From: Taibaiella chishuiensis
GTDB taxonomy: Bacteria > Bacteroidota > Bacteroidia > Chitinophagales > Chitinophagaceae
Length of the DNA: 64,000 nt
Direction: 5' to 3'
NCBI RefSeq assembly: GCF_003014535.1
Contig: NZ_PYGD01000006.1
Span: forward strand, 248,001-312,000
The notes below the pieces were generated by a model that saw only the letters and a list, made by a program, of their open reading frames with translations, made no database searches and was not told the DNA's origin. This document shows, piece by piece, positions 32,044 to 39,949 of this stretch. The position numbers were made by a program, and so were the translations under genes. Numbering within the stretch: position 1 is the stretch's first letter; each line of letters begins with the position of its first letter.

Positions 32044-32999
32044 ACCAACAGATCAATGATATCCGGTTTAAAGCCCTGGCACTGAATTTCAGGCAACTGC
32101 CCTATATCGGCCGGGCTGCTGCGGCCTTCGAAAAAGCAAAGGAAACGGGCGAACTGGCAACCTTGCTGCGGTTTCATGGGGATGAAGCCATCAATTTAAC
32201 GGAAGAGCTTTATTTCCGGGATGATATGGACTTTTTTATCGGCTACTATGCTATCGTCACTGCGGCCCTGCTGACCGGTTATGTAAGCGCACCCGCACCC
32301 GCAGACCTGGTAGCCGAAGGTATGGCCCTGCTGGGTAACGAACATGTTGCCCGGTATTATACCGAATATTACCCCTTAATCCTGCCGCAGGTTTTTAAAA
32401 CAGCGGTGCTTTCCCCGGCCGCTACCGGCAAGGATCTGGCGCAACAGGAGCTGGACCGGCAGTTTGAGCTGCTCCTGCTCCTGCTCAGGTCCCGGATGAA
32501 AGATGAAGACATCGACAGCTTCCTGTTTCTTTTAGACGATGGCGCCTTCCGGGTCGGCAACCTGGGATGGGTAGATATTGCCAGGCTATGGGACCTGATC
32601 GGCGATAACCGGGAACTGCAAAAAATCCGGGAAGAGCCTGTAAAGTACCAACAGGTACTTAGCCTTATCTCCGGCTTCTCCAAATTTATCAACTACCTGA
32701 ATGAATATGCAGCTTTATTAAAACGGGCCAGCTACAACCCGCTGTGGCATGCCGTGGCCTGGGAGTTGGAAGGCTATTGGTTTACCCGGCTGAAAACCAA
32801 GTCGGGCGACACCTTGAAGCAAGGCCTGCAACGGCTTGGCGAATTGGTCCGTGCGGTTTCGATGTCCGGCAATGAAAGCAATGAACCTTTAGAGGAGTGG
32901 CAAAGCGCCTCGGCCGGGGAATTGGTACAGGCCGGCGAAAGCCTGAACTACCTGATGCAGGAGGAGCACCAGTCACTCGCGCAACAATTGAACCTCTGA
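32040..32999 (+). CDS. Hypothetical protein coupled to the hydrolase, 319 residues
   Basis: No family is recognised. The protein is mostly alpha-helical and has no signal peptide. It has an N-terminal IDRFKALALNFRQLPYIGRAAAAFEKA-like helix region, in parts, and a repeated-looking helix pattern with LLLLLRSRMKDEDIDSFLFLL in the centre and a C-terminal amphipathic helix. It could be a cognate partner (immunity, chaperone or scaffold) of the upstream hydrolase, because the genes overlap by 4 bp. That role is inferred from coupling only. A strong hairpin terminator follows at 33046. Confidence 0.7.
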   Translation: MNQQINDIRFKALALNFRQLPYIGRAAAAFEKAKETGELATLLRFHGDEAINLTEELYFRDDMDFFIGYYAIVTAALLTGYVSAPAPADLVAEGMALLGNEHVARYYTEYYPLILPQVFKTAVLSPAATGKDLAQQELDRQFELLLLLLRSRMKDEDIDSFLFLLDDGAFRVGNLGWVDIARLWDLIGDNRELQKIREEPVKYQQVLSLISGFSKFINYLNEYAALLKRASYNPLWHAVAWELEGYWFTRLKTKSGDTLKQGLQRLGELVRAVSMSGNESNEPLEEWQSASAGELVQAGESLNYLMQEEHQSLAQQLNL

Positions 33000-33045
33000 T
33001 TATATTAATAACGCCACAAACGCCGCCAGGCCAAGCATACACCTT

Positions 33046-33077
33046 ATGCCTTCAAATTTGATTTGAAGGCATTTTTA
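33046..33077 (+). terminator. Rho-independent terminator after the hydrolase pair
   Basis: ATGCCTTCAAAT, TTG, ATTTGAAGGCAT followed by TTTTT. The stem is a perfect 12 bp, 47 bp after the stop codon at 32999. Confidence 0.85.
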
Positions 33078-33216
33078 ATTCGTGTGTATAAGCCCTTGTC
33101 CAGGCAGCTATGATAAAATATAAGTTCCGTCGTTTTTGGCTAAGACAAAGATAGATTTGGCTAGTTGCGCGTTGCGCCGCTGACCGAGTTTTGCAGGAAC
33201 AAAAAACACAGGAAAA

Positions 33217-34122
33217 ATGAATATCGTTTTAACAGGCTCTATCGGCAATATCGGCAAACCGCTTACCCAACAGCTCGTACAACAGGGGCATACCGTAACC
33301 GTGATCAGCAGCAATGCAGAGCGGCGGCAGGCTATAGAAGCCCTGGGTGCAAAAGCCGCTATAGGCAGTATGTTTGATGCCGGCTTTCTTACACAGACCT
33401 TCGCAGGCGCAGACATCGTATATTTAATGGAAACCATGGAGGCTGCAGGGGATATGTTTGATACCTCGGTCGATTTTATCGGCGCCATAAACCGCATCGC
33501 TGAAAGCTATAAAACGGCAATCGAACAAGCAGGGATCACAAAAATAATCCACCTGAGCAGTATAGGCGCCCATACCGACCAGGGAACGGGCATACTGGTG
33601 TTCCACTACAATGCAGAGCGCATCCTGGGCGGGCTTCCTGATGAGGTGGCCATTAAATTTATACGGCCGGCCAGTATCTATTTCAACCTGTTTGCGGCTA
33701 TCGACCGTATTAAAACAACAGGAACCCTGGTGTCCAACTATGCCGGCGATCAGCCTGAGCCCTGGGTTTCGCCCCTGGATATTGCCGAAGTCATTGCCGG
33801 AGCAATGGAACAGCCTTTTGCCGGCAGGCAGGTTCGTTATGTAGCCAGCGATGAAATTTCGCCCAACGAAATAGCCCGGGTACTGGGCGAAGCGATCGGC
33901 AAACCTGAGCTGAAATGGGAAGTGCATACAGATGAAGCACTCTTAAAATCCTGGCTGGATATAGGTTTCAACGAACAAATCGCCAGGGGATTTGTAACCT
34001 TCCAGGCCAGCCAGCGCAGCGGCGTATTCTATGAAGATTACAACCGGCACCGGCCTGTACTGGGTAAGGTAAAATTTACCGACTTTGCAAAAGAATTCGC
34101 ACAGGCCTATAACCAGGATTAA
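33217..34122 (+). CDS. NmrA-like NAD(P)-binding protein
   Basis: This 301-residue Rossmann-fold protein of the NmrA / NAD(P)H-binding type has the glycine motif TGSIGNIGKP at 6-15, near the N-terminus as expected, and a following VTVISSNAERRQ segment. The remaining two thirds match the NmrA-like substrate-side layout (KIIHLSSIGAHTDQG at about 109-123, IRPASIYFNLFA). Such proteins are either redox sensors or atypical short-chain reductases; the substrate is unknown. It is cytoplasmic. It lies between two hairpins, so it is probably monocistronic. The AraC gene downstream (34198) could be its regulator. Confidence 0.88.
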   Translation: MNIVLTGSIGNIGKPLTQQLVQQGHTVTVISSNAERRQAIEALGAKAAIGSMFDAGFLTQTFAGADIVYLMETMEAAGDMFDTSVDFIGAINRIAESYKTAIEQAGITKIIHLSSIGAHTDQGTGILVFHYNAERILGGLPDEVAIKFIRPASIYFNLFAAIDRIKTTGTLVSNYAGDQPEPWVSPLDIAEVIAGAMEQPFAGRQVRYVASDEISPNEIARVLGEAIGKPELKWEVHTDEALLKSWLDIGFNEQIARGFVTFQASQRSGVFYEDYNRHRPVLGKVKFTDFAKEFAQAYNQD

Positions 34123-34124
34123 AC

Positions 34125-34166
34125 GATAATGCCTGCACGAAGTAAACGCTTCGTGCAGGCATTATC
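34125..34166. terminator. Strong hairpin between NmrA-like and AraC genes
   Basis: An 18-bp perfect stem (GATAATGCCTGCACGAAG and complement) around TAAACG, starting 2 bp after the stop at 34122. It has no long T tract. It overlaps an upstream in-frame ATG (34129) of the AraC gene, which argues that translation starts later, at 34198. Confidence 0.7.
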
Positions 34167-34197
34167 TAAATGGCAATACTTTTTACAAATTACCGGT

Positions 34198-35118
34198 ATG
34201 GAACAACGCAAGACCCAACGCATAACAAGCATCACGGAATTTCACCGTTTAAGAGGCCTGCCCCACCCCGAGCACCCCTTGATCAGTGTGGTGGATTATA
34301 AAGCCGTGCAGCGCCCTGCCGATATCGATGCGGTGAACTGGGTATTCGATTTTTACCAGGTATCGCTGAAGCGGGGTATGACCGGCAAACTGAAATACGG
34401 GCAACAGGAATATGATTTTGATGAAGGGATCATGTTCTTTATCGCGCCCAACCAGGTTTTCCGGATCGAGGCCGGGCCCGGCAAAGCCACCCGGCAATCG
34501 GGCTGGATCCTGCTCGTACACCCGGACTTCCTCTGGAACACAGCACTGGGCAAGACGATCAGGCAATACGACTTTTTTGATTACTCTGTAAACGAGGCCT
34601 TATTTCTCTCGCAGAAAGAAGAAAAAACGATTAACGGTATCGTCGCCAATATCAGGCAGGAATACCATGGCAATATCGATAAATTCAGCCAGCACATTAT
34701 CATCTCGCACCTGGAGACCCTGTTGCGTTATGCAGAACGGTTTTATGAAAGACAGTTCATTACCCGTAAAATTACCAACCATGGTATACTCCAACGCCTG
34801 GAAGCATTGCTGGACGATTACTACAAACAGGATCAACCCCTGGCCCGCGGGTTACCAACGGTGCAGTTTGTAGCGCAGGCCCTGAACATATCGCCCAACT
34901 ACCTGAGCAGGCTGCTACGCAGCCTGACGGGGCAAAGCACCCAGCAGCTGATCCACGATAAACTGATCGAGAAGGCCAAGGAAAAGCTGTCGGCAACCGG
35001 CTTATCCGTAAGCGAGATTGCCTATGAACTGGGCTTTGAGTATCCGCAATCGTTTACCAAACTGTTTAAAAGCAAAACCAACCAATCGCCGCTCGCATTC
35101 CGGGCGGGCTTTAACTGA
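34198..35118 (+). CDS. AraC-family transcriptional regulator
   Basis: This 306-residue regulator starts at MEQRKTQRITSI, which lies outside the hairpin at 34125-34166; the earlier in-frame ATG at 34129 is inside that hairpin. The N-terminal domain (about 20-160) is the cupin-like type with VDYKAVQRPADID and MFFIAPNQVF. The DNA-binding domain (about 205-306) has FVAQALNISPNYLSRLLRSL and SEIAYELGFEYPQSFTKLFK as its two helix-turn-helix units. It may regulate the adjacent NmrA-like gene upstream, with which it shares strand but not transcript. It is cytoplasmic. Confidence 0.9.
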   Translation: MEQRKTQRITSITEFHRLRGLPHPEHPLISVVDYKAVQRPADIDAVNWVFDFYQVSLKRGMTGKLKYGQQEYDFDEGIMFFIAPNQVFRIEAGPGKATRQSGWILLVHPDFLWNTALGKTIRQYDFFDYSVNEALFLSQKEEKTINGIVANIRQEYHGNIDKFSQHIIISHLETLLRYAERFYERQFITRKITNHGILQRLEALLDDYYKQDQPLARGLPTVQFVAQALNISPNYLSRLLRSLTGQSTQQLIHDKLIEKAKEKLSATGLSVSEIAYELGFEYPQSFTKLFKSKTNQSPLAFRAGFN

Positions 35119-35230
35119 TCAGCCGCTTTATACTGCCGCAGCCATCTTCCGGCATGAGGGAATTTGTGATGCGGATAATAATAATTGCCACGCCGCGTTT
35201 TAACCCGGTACACATCCATAACCGGCACCC

Positions 35231-35701
35231 ATGCAACCCGTAAAAATAAACCTGGCCACCGCAAACGATATCGACCTCCTGGTTGAACTGCGTATCCTGT
35301 TTGGCAACGAGCTTACCGGCAAACAGGAACCCGCCATCGAAGCCAACCTGAGGGATAACCTCCGTCAATATTTTACAGAAGAACTCAACCAGTCCTATAT
35401 ATGCAGTTATGCGGAGCTGGAGGGCCAGGTAGTTTCGGTTGCAGGCCTGGTGATCCGCAGGCAGCCCGCCAGTCTTAAAAACCCATCGGGGCGCTGGGGT
35501 TATGTTATGAATGTATTTACCCTGCCCGCTTACCGGGGCAGAGGTTTATCCGCACAGGTGATCCGGGTATTGCTCGATCATGCCACAAGCCTTGGTGTTC
35601 CTGCATTTGAGCTTCATGCAACGCCGCAGGGCGAATCCGTTTACCAGAAACTGGGTTTCGAAATACACCCCGAACCCACTTACCGTAAGTTTGCAGGGTA
35701 G
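35231..35701 (+). CDS. GNAT-family N-acetyltransferase
   Basis: This 156-residue GNAT-fold acetyltransferase has an acetyl-CoA-binding strand-loop GYVMNVFTLPAYRGRGLSAQ, in landmarks VFTLPAYRGRG, where the R-G-R-G motif contacts the pyrophosphate. A following VIRVLLDHATSLGVPAFELHAT helix-strand completes the core, ending YQKLGFEIH. The substrate cannot be deduced. It is cytoplasmic. The gene stands between the AraC gene at 34198 and another AraC-type gene with a GyrI-like domain at 35817. Confidence 0.9.
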   Translation: MQPVKINLATANDIDLLVELRILFGNELTGKQEPAIEANLRDNLRQYFTEELNQSYICSYAELEGQVVSVAGLVIRRQPASLKNPSGRWGYVMNVFTLPAYRGRGLSAQVIRVLLDHATSLGVPAFELHATPQGESVYQKLGFEIHPEPTYRKFAG

Positions 35702-35816
35702 TACCATAATGCCCCGGGCATAATCGTTCCCAACCGCGCAGCATCCTATTCGCGGTATATTGTCGTATATTTACCATGCCTCCCTTACTAAGGACGCACC
35801 TGTAAAGCCATTGCCC

Positions 35817-36647
35817 ATGGATATTCCGGCCCACCTGAACTGCGTATACAATACCCTGAGTTTTATCGAAAACAACTACGACAGGGGCATTTCGGTTAAA
35901 GAGCTGGAAGCCGTATCCCATTACTCGTACCGGAACATCCAGCGCATATTCCGGTATACCTGCGGCGAAACCATCGGGGCTTACCAGAAACGGTTGCGGG
36001 TTGAGCATGCCTACAAAATGATCCTGTATGGCAAGGATACCCTGTCCTCGATTGCGCTCACCGTCGGGTTTGCCAACCTGGCCTCCTTTTCCAAGGCTTT
36101 TAAACAACATTACCAGGTATCGCCCGGCGAAGCCAGGGCGCAAAAGACGCCGCTACTGGCTCGGGCAGGCATTTTGCCGATCGAAGCAGGACTGGTGTTA
36201 CAACCCCGGCTCGTTTATATACCGCCGATAACTGTTTATTACAAGAGTTCATTTATCCCCTATGCAGATACAGCGATCGAGGCGCAATGGGAAAGCTTTA
36301 TGCAGCACCAATTCCCGGGGCACGACGTCGTATACTATGGCGTGGTAACCGATGAACCCCTGATCCGGGAGCAACTGGACTGCCGGTATGATACCTGTGC
36401 TTCGGTACAGGCCTGCGATGGCAGCCTGCCCTCCAAGACCATTGGCGGAGGCCGGTATGCGCAGTTTATCCACTATGGCAGTTATGAAACGATCGAGGAA
36501 ACCTACACGAATATCTATGCAGGCTGGATCCTGACCACCCAACTCCGCTTCGGCACTTCGCCCGTTATCGAACAATACACCAAGCACCCCGACAATACGG
36601 GTAGCATCGCCGAACAGGTCACTTATATCTGGTTACCATTAGCCTGA
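35817..36647 (+). CDS. AraC-family regulator with GyrI-like effector-binding domain
   Basis: This 276-residue regulator has the reverse layout of most AraC proteins, with the DNA-binding domain first. The two helix-turn-helix units (HYSYRNIQRIFRYTCGETI and ALTVGFANLASFSKAFKQHY) lie at about residues 30-105. A C-terminal GyrI/BmrR-like effector-binding domain follows (VYYKSSFIPYADTAIEAQW, then GGRYAQFIHYGSYETIEETY). This Rob/SoxS-like architecture binds small amphipathic molecules and often controls drug efflux. I chose the ATG at 35817; an upstream start at 35760 would be TTG and would only add a poorly conserved tail. The gene precedes the agmatine deiminase gene, which may be a target. Confidence 0.88.
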   Translation: MDIPAHLNCVYNTLSFIENNYDRGISVKELEAVSHYSYRNIQRIFRYTCGETIGAYQKRLRVEHAYKMILYGKDTLSSIALTVGFANLASFSKAFKQHYQVSPGEARAQKTPLLARAGILPIEAGLVLQPRLVYIPPITVYYKSSFIPYADTAIEAQWESFMQHQFPGHDVVYYGVVTDEPLIREQLDCRYDTCASVQACDGSLPSKTIGGGRYAQFIHYGSYETIEETYTNIYAGWILTTQLRFGTSPVIEQYTKHPDNTGSIAEQVTYIWLPLA

Positions 36648-36653
36648 CAAATA

Positions 36654-36679
36654 AGATTGTCAATTCCGGACAACAATCT
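36654..36679. promoter_or_regulatory. Dyad AGATTG-N14-CAATCT, candidate regulator site
   Basis: The dyad lies in the 80-bp gap between the AraC/GyrI gene and the agmatine deiminase gene, just upstream of its -7 element. The half-site spacing suits a dimeric regulator. The arms are short, so chance is possible. Confidence 0.35.
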
Positions 36680-36694
36680 GCTTTTTTAGCCTGG

Positions 36695-36702
36695 TAGTTT
36701 TG
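36695..36702 (+). promoter_or_regulatory. Candidate -7 promoter element of the agmatine deiminase gene
   Basis: TAGTTTTG matches TAnnTTTG, 24 bp upstream of the ATG at 36727. No TTTG -33 element is seen at the usual spacing. Confidence 0.45.
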
Positions 36703-36726
36703 CCCTAACAAAATCGTTATCCTAAA

Positions 36727-37854
36727 ATGACTTACAAAATGGCAAGCACATTCCTGATCTTATCCAGCCTCTTTTTATCCTGCACGAAAGGCGCAGACGT
36801 GCCGGAACAAATCCCGCCGGCAGACACAACCGTTGTGTACCGCATGCCCGAAGAAGGCGCTTTACACGAAGGCACCTGGCTGCAATGGCCCCATGAGTAC
36901 CAATACGGCAAAACATTCAGGAACCGGCTGGATGCCACCTGGGTCGCCATGACCAGGGCCCTCGCCGGCAGTGAAAAGGTACATCTTATTGTATACGACC
37001 AGGCCGAACAGGAAAGGGTAACCGCGCTGCTGCAAGCGGCCGCCGTGACCCTGGACCGTATCGATTTTACCATCAGTCCTACCGATGATGTATGGGTACG
37101 CGACAACGGGCCTGTTTATGTAAAAGACAAACAGGGCCAATTATTCGTAGAAGACTGGGGCTTTAACGGCTGGGGCGGCAAAGCAGACTTTGCCCGATGC
37201 AACCGTATACCCGCAGTGGTTGCGGGGCAGCAACAGACGCATGTCATCAACCTCAACGAGGTTATGATCAATGAAGGCGGCAGTGTGGAGATCGACGGGC
37301 AAGGCACACTGATGGCCTGCAAAAGCTCGGTACTGAATAACAACAGGAACCCGGGTATGACCCAACAACAGGCGGAAACCCTCTTTGCCCGTTACCTGGG
37401 CACTACGCGGTTTATATGGCTGGAAGGCAAAGCCGGCCTCGATATCACGGATATGCATATAGACGGCTTTGCCAGGTTTGCCAACAGCGCAACGATCGTT
37501 ACGATGCAGGAAGACGACCTGTTGTACTGGCAGGTACCGGGTAACGATATCCGGACTCTATATAATGCCGTTGACGGTAAAGGCGCACCTTATATCTTTG
37601 TAAAGGTACCCCTTACACAAAATGAGGTGGTAACTACCTATGGTAAAAATGTGGGTAAAGCCTCCTATGTCAATTATTATATCGCCAACAAAGTGGTATT
37701 GGTGCCCAATTATAACGATCCCAACGATGCCGTGGCCAATGCGGCGATCCAGGCCCTGTATCCAGGCAGAACCGTTATCGGCATCGATTGCCGCAATTTG
37801 TTTGCAAACGGGGGCATGATCCATTGTGTTACCCAGCAACAGCCGGCCTTATAG
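36727..37854 (+). CDS. Agmatine deiminase family protein, exported lipoprotein
   Basis: This is a 375-residue member of the peptidyl-arginine/agmatine deiminase family. The core family signatures are TISPTDDVWVRDNGP (115-129), EGGSVE (E183 region), the DMHIDGFARF block with the catalytic His H244, and the catalytic Cys C367 in GGMIHCVTQQQP. An N-terminal lipoprotein-like signal is present (ILSSLFLSC, Cys at 19). Typical agmatine deiminases are cytoplasmic and lack a signal, so this protein probably acts in the periplasm or on the surface. The likely reaction is agmatine to N-carbamoylputrescine plus ammonia, though a peptidyl-arginine role cannot be excluded. It is monocistronic, with its own promoter and a VOC gene downstream. 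Confidence 0.9.
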   Translation: MTYKMASTFLILSSLFLSCTKGADVPEQIPPADTTVVYRMPEEGALHEGTWLQWPHEYQYGKTFRNRLDATWVAMTRALAGSEKVHLIVYDQAEQERVTALLQAAAVTLDRIDFTISPTDDVWVRDNGPVYVKDKQGQLFVEDWGFNGWGGKADFARCNRIPAVVAGQQQTHVINLNEVMINEGGSVEIDGQGTLMACKSSVLNNNRNPGMTQQQAETLFARYLGTTRFIWLEGKAGLDITDMHIDGFARFANSATIVTMQEDDLLYWQVPGNDIRTLYNAVDGKGAPYIFVKVPLTQNEVVTTYGKNVGKASYVNYYIANKVVLVPNYNDPNDAVANAAIQALYPGRTVIGIDCRNLFANGGMIHCVTQQQPAL

Positions 37855-37924
37855 CCATTAAACTCGTCGCAAGCAGCCCCCTAATTTGTCGTTTCCGCAC
37901 ATTTTACTGCTGCCGGCCGTGTCG

Positions 37925-37932
37925 TACTTTTG
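37925..37932 (+). promoter_or_regulatory. Candidate -7 promoter element of the VOC gene
   Basis: TACTTTTG matches TAnnTTTG and lies 24 bp upstream of the ATG at 37957. Confidence 0.45.
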
Positions 37933-37956
37933 ACAAAACAACAAAAGAGAACAACT

Positions 37957-38370
37957 ATGACAACGCAAATTTTCGTGAACCTGCCCGTTAAAGACCTCAA
38001 CCGGTCTGTAGCATTTTTCACTCAATTAGGTTATACCTTCAACCCGCAGTTTACCGACGAGAAAGCAACCTGTATGATTATCAGCGATACCATTTATGTA
38101 ATGCTGCTGACGGAGCCTTTTTTCCAGACGTTTACCAAAAAAGAAATCGTAGACGCCCATAAAGCCACGGAGAGCCTGATCTGCTTATCGGCAGGCAGTA
38201 AAGAAGCCGTAGACGAAATGATCCATAAAGCGACAGCGGCAGGCGCCACCATCCCTAACCCGGCCACCGATCACGGTTTTATGTACCAGCATTGCTTCGA
38301 CGATCCCGATGGCCACCGTTGGGAATTTGTATGGATGGATCCTAACGGCATACCGGAACACCAGGGTTAA
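37957..38370 (+). CDS. VOC superfamily protein
   Basis: This 137-residue protein has the glyoxalase/bleomycin-resistance fold. It shows IFVNLPVKDLNRSVAFFTQLGY at the start, YVMLLTEPFFQTF in the centre, and a closing YQHCFDDPDGHRWEFVWMDP with the conserved DPDGH. I start it at the ATG at 37957; the longer frame begins with TTG and would place the -7 element inside the gene. It is distinct from the VOC protein at 26613. Members include lactoylglutathione lyase-like and dioxygenase-like enzymes, and no substrate can be assigned. A strong terminator follows at 38406. Confidence 0.9.
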   Translation: MTTQIFVNLPVKDLNRSVAFFTQLGYTFNPQFTDEKATCMIISDTIYVMLLTEPFFQTFTKKEIVDAHKATESLICLSAGSKEAVDEMIHKATAAGATIPNPATDHGFMYQHCFDDPDGHRWEFVWMDPNGIPEHQG

Positions 38371-38405
38371 GCCTGTAAGCCGAAAAACATTTTATCCCCT
38401 GTGCA

Positions 38406-38442
38406 CAAGTCCCCCGGTCTGATACCGGGGGACTTGTTGTTT
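38406..38442 (+). terminator. Rho-independent terminator after VOC gene
   Basis: CAAGTCCCCCGGT, CTGAT, ACCGGGGGACTTG: a perfect 13-bp stem followed by TTGTTT, 35 bp after the stop at 38370. Confidence 0.85.
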
Positions 38443-38552
38443 AACCTGCAGGGCAACAGGTGCCATACCGTTTGGCTTGCGACCTTCAGCAACAGATAAA
38501 ACCATTTATATAAAATGTTTAATTTCAGCGCCTGCCACCTGGCGTTGCAGGC

Positions 38553-38594
38553 ATACAACCAGGAGTAGCGGCGATACAACCAAGAGGAGCGGCC
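38553..38594. repeat. Two tandem 21-bp imperfect repeats upstream of XRE gene
   Basis: ATACAACCAGGAGTAGCGGCG is followed directly by ATACAACCAAGAGGAGCGGCC, 30 bp upstream of the -7 element of the next gene. Tandem spacing of two helical turns suits side-by-side protein binding, for example by an autoregulating XRE protein. Confidence 0.55.
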
Positions 38595-38623
38595 GTTTTG
38601 ATGCTTGCCGGAACGCGGGGAGA

Positions 38624-38631
38624 TACCTTTG
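38624..38631 (+). promoter_or_regulatory. Candidate -7 promoter element of the XRE-pentapeptide gene
   Basis: TACCTTTG matches TAnnTTTG, 33 bp upstream of the ATG at 38665. A TTTG lies at 38597-38600, 23 bp upstream, slightly further than the usual 19-21. Confidence 0.5.
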
Positions 38632-38664
38632 CTGAGTAAAACAGCGAACAATAAAAAAGTACTT

Positions 38665-39603
38665 ATGGATACAAAAATGATCGGCAGCAAAATTGCCAAA
38701 GCACGCAAAGATAAAAACATGTCGCAGGCGCAACTGGCCCAACTCCTGTTTATCAGTCCGCAGGCCGTAGGCAAATGGGAACGCGCCGAGTCCATTCCCG
38801 ACATCGTTACCGTTAACCGGCTTGCAGAGATCTTAGGTCTCGATCTTAACTATTTTTCGGAGCAGGGTCAACCGGTACCCGGCAACCTGGTGGTAAAGCC
38901 CACCGGCGACCATGACCCTACCAGGGAAGGCCCGGAGGCGGTACCGGCGCCTGCAGCCGACGAACGGCAGTTATTAGTTGATTTCAACGGGGGCAACCTG
39001 GCGGGCAGCGACTTTGCAGGGGTTACTGCACCTAAAAGGAAGTTCAACGGCAGCGCGTTACGCGGTTCCGATTTTGCCGGCGCCGACCTGGCGGGCAGTT
39101 CATTTACCGGCAGCGATGCCCGGGAAGCCAATTTCGACGGGGCCAACCTGGCGGACTGTACTTTCTCTGCAAACGACCTGAGCCAGGCCAGCTTCAGGGG
39201 CACTACGCTTGTCCGTACGGTATTCAATGCATCGGGACTGGCAGGCGCCACATTTGCCGATACGGAACTGGTCGACGTTAAGCTGACCAAAACCGACCTC
39301 AGGCAAACGGTATTTGAAAACTGCGGGTTCAAAAACGTAGACTTCAGGTATTCGGATATGCGGGGCCTGTGCCTCGACGGGCTGCGTTTTACCGGCGTAA
39401 AATTTGACAAGACGGCTCTGGATGAAGCCACCTTTAATAACGCTACCTTACAACAGGTTTCCTTTCGACCAAGCTATGCACTGACCAATAAATATTACCG
39501 GGCGATTAAAACCATCAACTTCGACGGCGCCAGGATGGATAAACTGACCTATGCGGAACTGAAAGGCATGGGCGCCGACTTATCGAAAGTATCCTTTTTA
39601 TAA
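38665..39603 (+). CDS. XRE-type HTH regulator fused to pentapeptide repeats
   Basis: This 312-residue fusion protein starts with an XRE/Cro-type helix-turn-helix (residues about 5-60: KIAKARKDKNMSQAQLAQLL, then SPQAVGKWERAESIPDI). A linker of about 45 Pro/Ala/Glu-rich residues follows. The rest is a pentapeptide-repeat domain of about 35 units with the A(D/N)LXX / S-D-F-x-G pattern (GSDFAGADLAGSSFTGSDAR), which forms a right-handed four-sided beta-helix that can mimic DNA. The start ATG at 38665 is chosen because the longer frame begins with TTG and would cover the -7 element. DNA mimicry by an XRE fusion could act as an anti-repressor or gyrase-like mimic; this is inference. It is cytoplasmic. 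Confidence 0.9.
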   Translation: MDTKMIGSKIAKARKDKNMSQAQLAQLLFISPQAVGKWERAESIPDIVTVNRLAEILGLDLNYFSEQGQPVPGNLVVKPTGDHDPTREGPEAVPAPAADERQLLVDFNGGNLAGSDFAGVTAPKRKFNGSALRGSDFAGADLAGSSFTGSDAREANFDGANLADCTFSANDLSQASFRGTTLVRTVFNASGLAGATFADTELVDVKLTKTDLRQTVFENCGFKNVDFRYSDMRGLCLDGLRFTGVKFDKTALDEATFNNATLQQVSFRPSYALTNKYYRAIKTINFDGARMDKLTYAELKGMGADLSKVSFL

Positions 39604-39685
39604 TCGCCATACGAGACAAAAACAATCTGACCTTAATATATCACCCAACCCGCAGTGTAAAACGGGCGGGACAATCAACGATCTC

Positions 39686-39874
39686 ATGCAACAAAAAAGA
39701 ACACTATCCTTCGTTTTTATAATTATCGCGATCATCATTGGCGCGGCCCTGTACCGCAATTTCGACTTTCAAAATTCAAGGTTTAAAAAGCCGGCGCTGG
39801 CAGCGGTTTACCTGGTCACACTTGCGATCAGTATGGGGTTTATCTTCGGGAAAAAGAAAACGCAAAACAACTAA
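39686..39874 (+). CDS. Small membrane protein, 62 residues
   Basis: This small predicted membrane protein has two hydrophobic segments (FVFIIIAIIIGAALY and ALAAVYLVTLAISMGFIFG) separated by a short charged loop (NFDFQNSRFKK). Its C-terminus is basic (GKKKTQNN). No family is recognised. The first gap after the XRE gene is 82 bp and a hairpin terminator follows the stop. Its size and layout are common for small membrane proteins. Translation is supported only by the open frame and context. Confidence 0.6.
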   Translation: MQQKRTLSFVFIIIAIIIGAALYRNFDFQNSRFKKPALAAVYLVTLAISMGFIFGKKKTQNN

Positions 39875-39885
39875 ACATCCCCCGA

Positions 39886-39909
39886 AGCCCTCCCTGCCGG
39901 AGGGCTTTA
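39886..39909 (+). terminator. Hairpin terminator after small membrane protein gene
   Basis: AGCCCTCC, CTGCC, GGAGGGCT followed by TTA: an 8-bp stem 11 bp after the stop codon. It serves the plus strand, although the T tract is weak. Confidence 0.65.
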
Positions 39910-39949
39910 GTATTCGTCCTCATGCTCACCGGTTTTATGACTGCGGTGC

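Noticed and set aside
34129-34197. Longer start of the AraC gene
   Set aside because: The ATG lies within an 18-bp perfect hairpin; the protein domain begins after 34198.
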